Below are positions 35,188-42,824 of a DNA stretch of 48,215 bases, in pieces. Each line of letters begins with the position of its first letter. Within the stretch, counting starts at the first letter, position 1. The stretch comes from an uncultured delta proteobacterium (GTDB lineage: Bacteria; Desulfobacterota; Desulfobulbia; Desulfobulbales; Desulfocapsaceae), in contig CAIQWD010000038.1 in assembly GCA_903875445.1 (NCBI GenBank), positions 1-48,215 on the forward strand, read 5' to 3'. A model generated the notes under the pieces. The model saw only the letters and a program-made list of their open reading frames with translations, was not told where the DNA came from and made no database searches. The translations under genes were made by a program, and so were the position numbers.

Positions 35188-36969
35188 ATGGATTGGAACA
35201 AGGAATTGGTAGACAGTCTTTTATGGCTTGCCTCGGCATTTTGCATTTCGCTCTTTGGTTTCACTATTATCGTCGGGTTGTTGTCGCAGTACACCCGCTG
35301 GGGAGCACAAGTTTGGCGTTTGACTTGGCCATGTTTCAACCCAAAGCGAAGCCGACGTCCTTTGGTGAATTTGGCAGGTATTCTGTTTCTGACACTCTTT
35401 TCAGTACGAATGAATGTCTTATTTTCATACTGGTATAATGGTTTCTATAGCGCTTTACAGGAACTGGATACCAATCTTGTTTGGTTTTTCATCGGCCTCT
35501 TCATCGTATTGGCAACAATCCACGTCATGCGCTCGCTGGTAAATTTCTATGTACAACAAGCATTTGAAATTTATTGGCGCGTCTGGCTCAACGAACACCT
35601 TCTGAAAAACTGGTTGGACAAACAAGCATATTATCGAAGCCAGTATCTCCGAAGCCCAGCTGATAACCCGGATCAACGGATTCAGCAGGATGTTGCCAGT
35701 TTTGTCAGCATATCGCTCACTTTGTCGATGGGCTTAGTAAACGCAGTAGTTTCGATGTTTGCATTTACGGCAATTCTCTGGGGGCTCTCCGGCCCTCTTA
35801 TTGTATTCGGCTTCACTCTACCAAGGGCGATGGTCTATCTCGTTTACCTCTATGTCATCATCGCCACTTCGATAGCCTTTAAGGTGGGACGTCCACTCAT
35901 TTTATTGAGCTTTCTTAATGAACAATTCAATGCCAGTTACCGTTACGCCCTGGTCCGGTTACGGGAATTTGGCGAAAGCGTGGCCTTCTACCATGGAGAA
36001 AAAGTTGAAGCTGCAACCTTAAACAGATACTTCAATAATGTGATTGGCAACGCCTGGAACATTATATACAGGACTCTCAAACTGTCCGGGTTTAACCTTT
36101 CCATTGGGCAAGCAGCAGTGATTTTCCCTTTTATGGTACAATTACCCCGTTACCTGAGCAAACAAATCGCACTCGGCGATGTGATGCAAACAGGAAACGC
36201 CTTCGGTCAAGTACAGGATGCGCTCTCATTCTTTCGCGAATCGTATGAGGCCTTCGCCGGTTACCGTGCCGTTCTCAACCGCCTCAGCGGATTTCTCGAC
36301 TCGATACAAGCAGCCAATGCCTTGCCAAGTCTTGTCATTGAAACCAATGATAGCCGCGTGGCAGTCTCTAAGCTAACCGTCTGCAAACCCGACGCAACAC
36401 CTTTGGTGTCGGACCTGACATTGGATATTTCACAACATCAACCTTTACTGATACGTGGCCATTCAGGTGTCGGTAAGACCACACTGTTGCGTGCTATTGC
36501 CGGGATTTGGCCATTTGCCGAGGGAACTGTCATGCGACCGTTAGAAGCCGGTTCGTTATTCCTCTCACAAAAAGCCTATCTACCCATTGGTTCGCTGCGT
36601 GCAGCGATTTATTATCCGATGGCTGCTGAAAAAAACGACTGCGAGAACGAAATATTGATTCAATGCCAGCTCGGTCACCTGGTAAAACGGCTTGACGAAG
36701 AAGCCGACTGGAGCCAAAGGTTATCGCCGGGAGAACAACAGCGGCTTGCCATTGGCCGAATTCTTCTCAATAAACCGGATGCAGTTTTTCTGGATGAGGC
36801 GACATCGGCGATGGACGAGGGACTAGAAGAGTCTATGTACCGCCTTCTTCGTATGCAATTACCGGATACAGTCATTGTGAGCGTGGGACACCGTAGTACC
36901 TTAAAGCCATTTCATCGATTTGAGTTGTTATTGTTAAGCGAAGGAAAATGGGATTTAAAGGCTATTTAA
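35188..36969 (+). CDS. SbmA/BacA-YddA-like ABC transporter (fused membrane and ATPase domains)
   Basis: 593 residues. The membrane half (about 1-330) matches the SbmA/BacA fold: SRRPLVNLAGILFLTLFSVRMNVLFSYW, FYVQQAFEIYWRVWLNEHLLKNWL, YRSQYLRSPADNPDQRIQQDV. The ATPase half has Walker A IRGHSGVGKTTLLRAI, signature LSPGEQQRLAIGR and Walker B AVFLDEATSAMDE. This is the YddA/Rv1819c-type architecture, moving vitamin B12, peptides or similar. SD AGGA precedes the ATG. Its TAA overlaps the ATG of the hydrolase gene (TAATG), implying translational coupling. The gene is AT-rich relative to the backbone. Confidence 0.9.
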   Translation: MDWNKELVDSLLWLASAFCISLFGFTIIVGLLSQYTRWGAQVWRLTWPCFNPKRSRRPLVNLAGILFLTLFSVRMNVLFSYWYNGFYSALQELDTNLVWFFIGLFIVLATIHVMRSLVNFYVQQAFEIYWRVWLNEHLLKNWLDKQAYYRSQYLRSPADNPDQRIQQDVASFVSISLTLSMGLVNAVVSMFAFTAILWGLSGPLIVFGFTLPRAMVYLVYLYVIIATSIAFKVGRPLILLSFLNEQFNASYRYALVRLREFGESVAFYHGEKVEAATLNRYFNNVIGNAWNIIYRTLKLSGFNLSIGQAAVIFPFMVQLPRYLSKQIALGDVMQTGNAFGQVQDALSFFRESYEAFAGYRAVLNRLSGFLDSIQAANALPSLVIETNDSRVAVSKLTVCKPDATPLVSDLTLDISQHQPLLIRGHSGVGKTTLLRAIAGIWPFAEGTVMRPLEAGSLFLSQKAYLPIGSLRAAIYYPMAAEKNDCENEILIQCQLGHLVKRLDEEADWSQRLSPGEQQRLAIGRILLNKPDAVFLDEATSAMDEGLEESMYRLLRMQLPDTVIVSVGHRSTLKPFHRFELLLLSEGKWDLKAI

Positions 36970-37910
36970 TGCCGTGGAGGGGCGCACATCTCTATAGAAG
37001 CATATATTTATGTTTCTGCGCATTGTTTCTGACATCAGGAGTCACAATGCGCGAGCCTCACGCGCAAGCCGAAAACACCGTTGAGCCCGTCCCTGAAATA
37101 GCGAAAATCACAATCAAGGGTTCAGGATTCTTTGGCGGTGATAGGGATATGGTAACCAAAATTTTCAAACCTGGAGGCGACGGACCTTTCCCAGTTTTGC
37201 TGTTCTCACATGGTCGTGCCGGTGAGGCCGAGGAAAGGGCAAAGCTCAAATATCCAATTCCACTCGGTCATGTACAGTATTGGCTAAAAAAAGGGTACGC
37301 GGTAATCGCCCCAATTCGCCCTGGCTACGGAGAAACCGGCGGAGTCGACCGTGAAAGTACCGGCGCTCACTATGATGCAAGCGGTAAATGCGATATCCAA
37401 GGCAAAGCCGATCATGCTCATACGGTGAATTCAGCTCGAACCGTCATGCTCTCCGCAGTCGATTGGATCCGCAACCAATCTTGGGCAAGGCATGACCGAA
37501 TCCTTTTGGAGGGGCAGTCAGTGGGGGGCATCACCACGGTTGCCCTTTGCGCGACAAATCCTCCCGGTGTTGTCGGGTGTATAAATTTCTCAGGAGGATC
37601 AGGAGGCTCGCCGAAATCAGAGGGAAAAGTGTGTAATCCCGAAGTGATCGACGGGCTCATGCGCGAATGGGGGAAAACCACCAAGGTCCCAAGCATTTGG
37701 TTTTATGCTGCAAACGATCAATACTGGGGGCCTGACAACCCCAAGCAATGGCATAAATCATTTGCAGCCGGAGGGAGTGCAACAACATTCATCGGCACCG
37801 ACGTGGTTCCCACCGAGGACGGCCATCAACTGCTTCGCAAAGGAGGCAGGATGTGGAGCATTCCTCTTAATGACTGGTTGAAAAATACATGTCACACGGC
37901 AAACGACTGA
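36969..37910 (+). CDS. Secreted alpha/beta hydrolase (dienelactone-hydrolase-like)
   Basis: 313 residues. A signal peptide (about 1-34, SIYLCFCALFLTSGVT then HAQA) directs export. Alpha/beta-hydrolase features: oxyanion segment LLFSHGRAGEAEE, nucleophile elbow LEGQSVGGITT (Ser), acid in FYAANDQYWG (Asp), base in EDGHQLL (His). Acts in the periplasm or outside; substrate unknown. ATG at 36969 is chosen because it overlaps the preceding stop; an earlier in-frame ATG at 36948 lies inside the ABC gene. The last 22 bases overlap the next gene, so three proteins are tightly coupled. Confidence 0.82.
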   Translation: MPWRGAHLYRSIYLCFCALFLTSGVTMREPHAQAENTVEPVPEIAKITIKGSGFFGGDRDMVTKIFKPGGDGPFPVLLFSHGRAGEAEERAKLKYPIPLGHVQYWLKKGYAVIAPIRPGYGETGGVDRESTGAHYDASGKCDIQGKADHAHTVNSARTVMLSAVDWIRNQSWARHDRILLEGQSVGGITTVALCATNPPGVVGCINFSGGSGGSPKSEGKVCNPEVIDGLMREWGKTTKVPSIWFYAANDQYWGPDNPKQWHKSFAAGGSATTFIGTDVVPTEDGHQLLRKGGRMWSIPLNDWLKNTCHTAND

Positions 37911-38239
37911 GAATTATTGCAATAGTAATTTTAGTGGTTGGATTAGGGAGTGCGATCTCTATCTACCTGACTGCAGGACCTACACCTTTTGACCCTTCCG
38001 AATACGACCGTTTTACTTCGAAAAAATATGTACGTGAATTAGAACGCTTCGGAGGTAAATTCGCCGTTCTCTCGGCAGAATTTAGTCAATGGCTTGGAGG
38101 GTTGTGGCATGGCAAGTCACTGGCTATCACAGTCGGTATTCTCTCCCTGTCTCTGGCATTACTGCTATGGTTCGTTAGTACTCCTCTGCGAATCAACCAT
38201 GATGTTGATACTCAAGATAACACCGGTAATGATATTTGA
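37889..38239 (+). CDS. Small two-span membrane protein of unknown function
   Basis: 116 residues. Membrane helices at about 8-28 ([19 protein letters not shown]) and 78-96 ([18 protein letters not shown]) flank a soluble segment of about 50 residues rich in charged and aromatic amino acids ([18 protein letters not shown]). Not recognised. It overlaps the hydrolase gene by 22 bases and is the last gene of a likely three-gene operon with the SbmA-like transporter. Confidence 0.65.
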   Translation: MSHGKRLRIIAIVILVVGLGSAISIYLTAGPTPFDPSEYDRFTSKKYVRELERFGGKFAVLSAEFSQWLGGLWHGKSLAITVGILSLSLALLLWFVSTPLRINHDVDTQDNTGNDI

Positions 38240-38385
38240 CTGGCTGTGAGACAGGGTCCGCGAAAATAACAGGCGGGTATGACCTACCCGCAAAATATGT
38301 GATTCATACTGTTGGATCAGTTTGGCAAGACGGCAACAATAATGAGCTTGAGCATGTCCTTCATGCTGCAGACCTATTCTTTTGC
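38236..38385 (+). pseudogene. Macro-domain gene remnant
   Basis: The frame encodes [19 protein letters not shown] followed by IHTVGSVWQ and NNNELE. This is the well-known macro-domain segment ([25 protein letters not shown]) of ADP-ribose-binding/deacetylating proteins such as YmdB. Both ends of the fold are missing, no proper start exists, and homology stops near 38370, where an opposite-strand ankyrin remnant begins. It is a degraded fragment about 45 codons long, starting within four bases of the upstream gene's stop. Confidence 0.6.
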
Positions 38386-38640
38386 CCCAGCTTCAATACG
38401 AATCTTTTCAATTTCCTTGTGCCCTCTGGTTTGAGCATATTGCAATGAATTGGAGGTTGGCTTAACTCCTTTTGACAGCAATAGTTTGACCATTTCAACT
38501 TGTCCTCTACCGGCAGCTAATCCTAGGGCTGCTCCACCTCCAGAGTTTACATCCATTCCGGCATCAAGAAAAAGTCATCTCCTGAAAGGCTCTTTTTTAT
38601 CTCCTCATCAAAACTTATTGCCTAGCAAAATGGAGCTATG
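38374..38640 (-). pseudogene. Ankyrin-repeat gene remnant
   Basis: Minus-strand sequence encodes DAGMDVNSGGGAALGLAAGR then GQVEMVKLLLSKGV, a clear ankyrin repeat, ending [15 protein letters not shown] and TAA. Just upstream, an adjacent frame reads EEIKKSLSGDDFF; joining it needs a frameshift near 38565-38575. No start codon or ribosome site is in place. It is a broken 3' end of an ankyrin-repeat protein, tail-to-tail with the macro-domain remnant. Confidence 0.55.
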
Positions 38641-38721
38641 ATCAACCACAGTTACTGTGTTTGCTGTAGCTTTGCAAACCATTTGGCTAGTGACCGGGGA
38701 GAGATCCACAAAAAAGAAAGG

Positions 38722-38892
38722 CTACTTGCATTGATCATGTAGATTGCCCTTGGTCCAGAAAATTCCTATTGACTTAATGTTGTCAAGACGAATAAACTGA
38801 AATAATCTTAAGTTGAACACCTCAATAGCTTCAGTGGCTGAATCTCCTGGTGGGATCCGACCGTGAAACTCTTTCTTTATGATGTTTTTTGT
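38722..38892 (-). pseudogene. Unidentified C-terminal gene remnant
   Basis: A 56-codon minus-strand frame with protein-like composition (FHGRIPPGDSATEAIEVF, then FNLRLFQFIRLDNIKSIGIF) and a TAG stop. It has no Met, GTG or TTG start and follows an in-frame TAA. It reads like the end of a real protein, but I do not recognise the family. It lies upstream of the ankyrin remnant on the same strand and could be part of the same lost locus. Confidence 0.35.
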
Positions 38893-39236
38893 TTATTCAG
38901 ATCTATGTATTTGTTTCGGTCCGGAGAGTTTGAGGTTTTTTTCCACCGAACGCAATATTATTCAAGAAAGAACTAATTGTAACATATAATTGCCCATATT
39001 CATTTTACAACGGGCAAAAGCACGATTAGCTTTTCCCGTTTTTTCACTGTAGCAAGCATCTTTTTTCGTACTCTGCAGAGGAATCCCGTCTGGGGGATTT
39101 TTTCTCTGCCAGGGAAGCATTACTTCGCTGTATGACCAACGTTGTGGCTATCATACCGGCCCGCTGCTGCTGGTAATGCTGTTGTGGATAGTCCACTCTC
39201 TTTGAACGAGTTAACCACAATAGTAAAGGAGGAAAC
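38893..39236 (+). other. Upstream region of the respiratory module
   Basis: 344 bases between the last remnant and the haem-porin gene. It contains an orphan terminator (39009-39044) and the leader of the module, including TTGTGG and CCACAA arms around 39180-39220 that could form a loose stem before the strong ribosome site. No clear -35/-10 pair was found. Confidence 0.35.
39009..39044 (+). terminator. Orphan rho-independent terminator
   Basis: AACGGG-C-AAAAGC pairs with GCTTTTCCCGTT with a single bulged C and a seven-base loop, followed by T residues. It is a good plus-strand terminator, but the nearest intact upstream plus-strand gene ends at 38239. It may be left from a deleted gene, or may end a small RNA, and it insulates the respiratory module from upstream transcription. 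Confidence 0.7.
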
Positions 39237-40538
39237 ATGAAAAAAATGTCTCTGGCTTCGTATGTGGGCATCTTGACTGGATTTTTAATGCTTCTGTCAG
39301 TTCATAACGTTTGGGCCATACCGGCATTTGCAAGAAAATACCAGACCTCGTGTGTGACCTGCCACGCCCCTTTCCCTACTCTGACAGCAGTTGGTGAATC
39401 CTTTCGACTGAATGGTTATAAATTGCCCAACGATGAACTATATGTGAAGGACAAACCGGTCAGTATGGGGGCGGAGGCCTACAAAAAAATGTTTCCCGAT
39501 TCAGTCTGGCCGTCAGATATCCCGTGGATGCCTCCAGTCTCAATTCTGGTTAACAGCAACATCACGACGAATTTCAATGGTCCGGAAACAAAGAAAACTA
39601 AATTTAATCTGCCATCAGACGCCTCAATTCTTGCTGCTGGGACTTTAGGGGACGATATATCGTTTTTTACCGAGCTTGCTTTTGATAATGCCGACAGTTC
39701 CTCAAAGGTCAACGCATGGTTGATGTATCAGGGGCTCGGCAGCAAACTTTTCGGCGATAACCATTTGAATATTAAAGCCGGAACCGTCGGAGACCAGGAA
39801 TTAGGATTGCCAAATGCTAGAAATCCCGGAAAATTTTCAAATTCCGACTATCTTTATCATCAAGCACTTGCAATCGATAGTCACCCGGGAATGGAGCTTA
39901 ACGGCTTTGGCCAAATTTGGCGATATGCCGCAGGCATAGTCGAGAGCGACACGACTCAAAATAAAAAAGATTATTATGCCGCGTTTTCATTGAAATTCGG
40001 TGGCTTGGGCTATAGTGGTATAAATAGCAAGTCGGCCAGTGAAGAAGGTATATCCAGTTCTCCGACTGGATACTGGCGGGACGATTCCATTCGCATGGGC
40101 GTCTTTGCCTATCGGGGATTTAAGGACAAGGATCCCGATAATGCAGAAACCTATGATCGTTTCGGGGGAGACATACGAGTCAACTATTCCGACTTGTCAC
40201 TGGTGGGTGGATATGCATACGGAAAAGATAGGAGCATAACTTTCAATGAGGATTTTCCCGAACAAAATATCTGGTTTGGCGAGGTTGACTATTATATCTT
40301 TCCTTGGTTGATCGGCTTCAGTCGGTATGAATCGATAACTACCTCCAACAGCGATAATTCCGATGAAAATTACAGCGATCGTGCGCGAATCGTGCCTGGT
40401 TTCATCTTACTAGCGCGTGCAAACGTCAAGGCAACCCTTGAAGCCCAATTTTATACAAAGGATAAGTTCGCAACGGCAGCCGATCATGACACGAGCTTTT
40501 ATAATAACATGTCCTTCTCACTCAACTGGGCATATTAA
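39237..40538 (+). CDS. Monohaem cytochrome-porin fusion (Cyc2-like architecture)
   Basis: 433 residues. Signal peptide to about residue 27 (VWA/IPA). Immediately after it comes PAFARKYQTSCVTCHAPFPT with one haem c motif (Cys39, Cys42, His43), then GESFRLNGYKL. The remaining roughly 370 residues alternate in beta-strand style with many Tyr/Trp/Gly and end in an aromatic residue (SLNWAY), as in outer-membrane barrels. N-terminal haem plus barrel in one chain is the Cyc2 plan known from iron oxidisers, and the motif context (FAR-x6-CxxCH-x3-P-x-L-x3-G) resembles it. A wider family of such fusions exists, so iron oxidation is not proven. SD AAAGGAGGAAAC. First gene of the module. Confidence 0.75.
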   Translation: MKKMSLASYVGILTGFLMLLSVHNVWAIPAFARKYQTSCVTCHAPFPTLTAVGESFRLNGYKLPNDELYVKDKPVSMGAEAYKKMFPDSVWPSDIPWMPPVSILVNSNITTNFNGPETKKTKFNLPSDASILAAGTLGDDISFFTELAFDNADSSSKVNAWLMYQGLGSKLFGDNHLNIKAGTVGDQELGLPNARNPGKFSNSDYLYHQALAIDSHPGMELNGFGQIWRYAAGIVESDTTQNKKDYYAAFSLKFGGLGYSGINSKSASEEGISSSPTGYWRDDSIRMGVFAYRGFKDKDPDNAETYDRFGGDIRVNYSDLSLVGGYAYGKDRSITFNEDFPEQNIWFGEVDYYIFPWLIGFSRYESITTSNSDNSDENYSDRARIVPGFILLARANVKATLEAQFYTKDKFATAADHDTSFYNNMSFSLNWAY

Positions 40539-40668
40539 GCGCCCACAACAACGCCAGACAGGAGGTCTCTTTTTATAATTAAGTACAATATGAAGTTGAG
40601 TTTCTTTAATTGTTTAATCCCAACTACAGGGATTTTCTAACAAACCATCTCTTCAAGGACTTAAATAG

Positions 40669-41307
40669 ATGAAAAAAAGACAGACTCTAAATAACTTTGT
40701 TTATGGTTTTCTGTTATTGCTGGTTCCGACGATTTTCTTTCTGATGGCCTCGGATATCCTGGCTCAGGAAGGGTCTGGCAAGATTCAGGGAGTGATTAAA
40801 AGCCCATATGTTAAACGCTTTCCAGCACTAATTTTTATCGATCATGTCGACGGAACATACCCACCACCGGCAGAAAAGGTCCATGTTAGTCAAAAGGACC
40901 TGTTATTTGCACCCCATATTAATCCTATTTTGAATGGAACGACTGTTGATTTCACCAATGATGACACAGTGGTGCACAACGTATTTACTCCGCCAGGATC
41001 GGCCTCAGGCTTCAATCTCGGCAACTACGGTCAGGGCGTTGCCAAATCGTATACTTTCAACAACCTCGGTGTTTCCACTCTTCTATGCAGCGTGCATCCG
41101 GAAATGGTTGCCTTTGTAATTGTCCTCCAGAATCCCTATTATGCCATCTCGGACAATGCTGGTAATTTTTTAATCGACAACGTCCCCCCTGGAACTTACC
41201 AAATCAAGTTCTGGAATGAAAAGCTTGAGGCGCCACCTCAATCCGTGACAGTGGTAGCGGGAAAAGCAGAAACGGTGACCTTTAACGACCTCAAAAAGAA
41301 GGATTGA
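40669..41307 (+). CDS. Periplasmic cupredoxin with C-terminal beta-sandwich domain
   Basis: 212 residues. A signal peptide or anchor lies at about 11-32. The cupredoxin domain runs from about 36 to 153, with a full type-1 copper set: His103 (VVHNVF), Cys140, His143 and Met146 in CSVHPEM. A short carboxypeptidase-regulatory-like beta domain follows (GNFLIDNVPPGTYQIKFWNEKL). It is probably a one-electron carrier in the periplasm. Its position next to a haem-porin and a bc complex resembles the role of rusticyanin in acidophilic iron oxidisers, but sequence similarity to rusticyanin is not claimed. SD AAGGA. The next gene starts two bases after its stop. Confidence 0.82.
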   Translation: MKKRQTLNNFVYGFLLLLVPTIFFLMASDILAQEGSGKIQGVIKSPYVKRFPALIFIDHVDGTYPPPAEKVHVSQKDLLFAPHINPILNGTTVDFTNDDTVVHNVFTPPGSASGFNLGNYGQGVAKSYTFNNLGVSTLLCSVHPEMVAFVIVLQNPYYAISDNAGNFLIDNVPPGTYQIKFWNEKLEAPPQSVTVVAGKAETVTFNDLKKKD

Positions 41308-41308
41308 T

Positions 41309-42121
41309 ATGGCCCGAACAACTCTCAGCCGGAAATGGCTACCGGCATGTATTCTGCTGATGGTGATGATCTCAGGGGTACCCGTTCTCGCTGACACGAT
41401 TATATTCCAAGACCCGAAAGCACAGCAGAACGGTACCGTCATCAGCGAGGACGATTCAGCCGTTACCATCCGGTTTCCTAAAACATCCATAAAATCGATC
41501 AACAAAACCTCCGAAAAAAAGCAGGTGCCGGATGCAGACAAAGTAATTCTTGAGGAGAAAGATGGTTTCCATATCTTGAGAATTCCAAATAATCTCATCC
41601 AAGTCCGGTCCACTGCCGGCCAGGGGAAAAATCCTCTCATGCAGCAGGAAACCATGCAATCATCGCCTAGTGAAGTAAAAGTACATGCGCAGACTTCATC
41701 CAGTCAACCGGAAGAGCACATGCAGTCTCCGCCCGCTGAGCCACAAGAACAGGCCCCGCGAATTCAGAATAAACTTGTTGAAGAGGAAATGGGCAAAGTG
41801 CAAGGGACGATTTTGTGGCGGGGTATGCCGTTACAGGGAAGCGTCAAAATCGTTCTGACAGAATATAAAGGATTTTCATTTGCCTCATTGAAAAAAACGC
41901 TTTCCTCCGGTTCAACGATCCAATCAGAGGAAAATGATATCGTCCTCAGCACTCACACGGACAACAAAGGGAATTATTCCTTCGCAAAGGTTCCACCGGG
42001 GTCTTACCGCCTGTACTGGCAACCTCCGGGAGAAACGGAGTTTATTCACAGATTGCGTGACAAGCCGGATTTCGAGGTTGTCACTGGTAACATGACCACT
42101 CTGAACATACCTGAGAAGTGA
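41309..42121 (+). CDS. Secreted protein with carboxypeptidase-regulatory-like domain
   Basis: 270 residues. Signal peptide to about residue 28 (GVPVLAD). The N-terminal domain (30-100) is small and mixed, with DTIIFQDPKAQQNGTVISED. A low-complexity Gln/Pro/Ser/Glu linker spans about 105-155. The C-terminal domain (160-270) is a CarboxypepD_reg-like beta sandwich (GKVQGTILWRGMPLQGSVKIVL; DNKGNYSFAKVPPGSYRLYW). It has no haem or copper motif. It may scaffold or anchor the cupredoxin or haem-porin. SD AGAAGG overlaps the end of the cupredoxin gene, so translation is coupled. Confidence 0.7.
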   Translation: MARTTLSRKWLPACILLMVMISGVPVLADTIIFQDPKAQQNGTVISEDDSAVTIRFPKTSIKSINKTSEKKQVPDADKVILEEKDGFHILRIPNNLIQVRSTAGQGKNPLMQQETMQSSPSEVKVHAQTSSSQPEEHMQSPPAEPQEQAPRIQNKLVEEEMGKVQGTILWRGMPLQGSVKIVLTEYKGFSFASLKKTLSSGSTIQSEENDIVLSTHTDNKGNYSFAKVPPGSYRLYWQPPGETEFIHRLRDKPDFEVVTGNMTTLNIPEK

Positions 42122-42158
42122 ACAGACCCAGGATAGGACAAAGATGTAAGGAGTTGAA

Positions 42159-42281
42159 ATGGCGACAAATCACTCGCAATATAATTTCATTAAGGAAATG
42201 TTGATTGCCTTTGTCGGCGGCGGCTGCTTGGGACTTGTGGTACTAATTGTCGCCCTGACTATGGTTGAGCATTTTAAATAA
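42159..42281 (+). CDS. 40-residue single-span membrane peptide of the bc complex operon
   Basis: A short gene between the secreted protein and the Rieske gene. It begins MATNHSQYNFIKEM and continues with one hydrophobic span (LIAFVGGGCLGLVVLIVALT), ending VEHFK. TAAGGAGTTGAA gives it a good ribosome site. Size, single span and position resemble the small accessory subunits of bc1 and b6f complexes (PetG/PetL/PetN-like in kind, not in sequence). A role as a bc-complex subunit is inferred. Confidence 0.6.
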   Translation: MATNHSQYNFIKEMLIAFVGGGCLGLVVLIVALTMVEHFK

Positions 42282-42327
42282 TACCTGAATTGACACGACA
42301 TTCATTGGCCAGAGCAGGAGGATTAAA

Positions 42328-42792
42328 ATGTTCATAGATCAAACGTCCAGACGCAATTTCATCAATCGCCTAGGATGGGGTGTTTTTCTAAGTACTATTG
42401 GCGGAATTATGGTGGCCTCGATCCGTCTACTGGCTCCCAATGTCCTGTATGAACTGCCGAAAGAATTTAAAGTCGGATACCCGAAAGATTACCCTGAGGG
42501 CGTTCACTTTATTCCGGCGCGTAGGATATTCGTGCTTCGTGAGAACAACCGGTTTCGGGCTGTCAGCGCCGTTTGCACCCACCTAGGATGTACGATGCGG
42601 TGGTCCGAACAGGATCTGGCCTGGAAATGCCCATGCCATGGAAGTGTTTTTAATGAGAAAGGAGGGGTAATTAAGGGCCCGGCGACCAGACCTCTCCCCT
42701 GGTATGATATATCCGTGTCGTTGGACGGCCAATTGCTTGTGGATCTGAATAAAGATGTCTCTCCAGACCACAGTGTCGTCGTCAATGTCTAA
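42328..42792 (+). CDS. Rieske iron-sulfur protein of a cytochrome bc complex
   Basis: 154 residues. The N-terminus has a twin-arginine motif (SRRNFINRLGW) and a membrane helix at about 17-37, consistent with Tat-dependent insertion. The 2Fe-2S ligands are Cys83 and His85 (CTHLGC) and Cys101 and His104 (CPCHGSVF), with disulfide Cys88-Cys103 expected. GPATRPLPWYDI closes the cluster-binding domain. It carries electrons from quinol at the P side to haem c. Strong SD AGGAGG. Next gene is cytochrome b. Confidence 0.95.
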   Translation: MFIDQTSRRNFINRLGWGVFLSTIGGIMVASIRLLAPNVLYELPKEFKVGYPKDYPEGVHFIPARRIFVLRENNRFRAVSAVCTHLGCTMRWSEQDLAWKCPCHGSVFNEKGGVIKGPATRPLPWYDISVSLDGQLLVDLNKDVSPDHSVVVNV

Positions 42793-42824
42793 CACCGTCA
42801 ATTGTTCATTGGAAAGTGGCCATC

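Noticed and set aside
39237-40538. Naming the haem-porin gene cyc2 outright
   Set aside because: Architecture and motif resemble Cyc2, but other cytochrome-porin families share them; a tree is needed.
40590-40640. 16-codon frame between the haem-porin and cupredoxin genes
   Set aside because: Too short, no clear membrane span or ribosome site.
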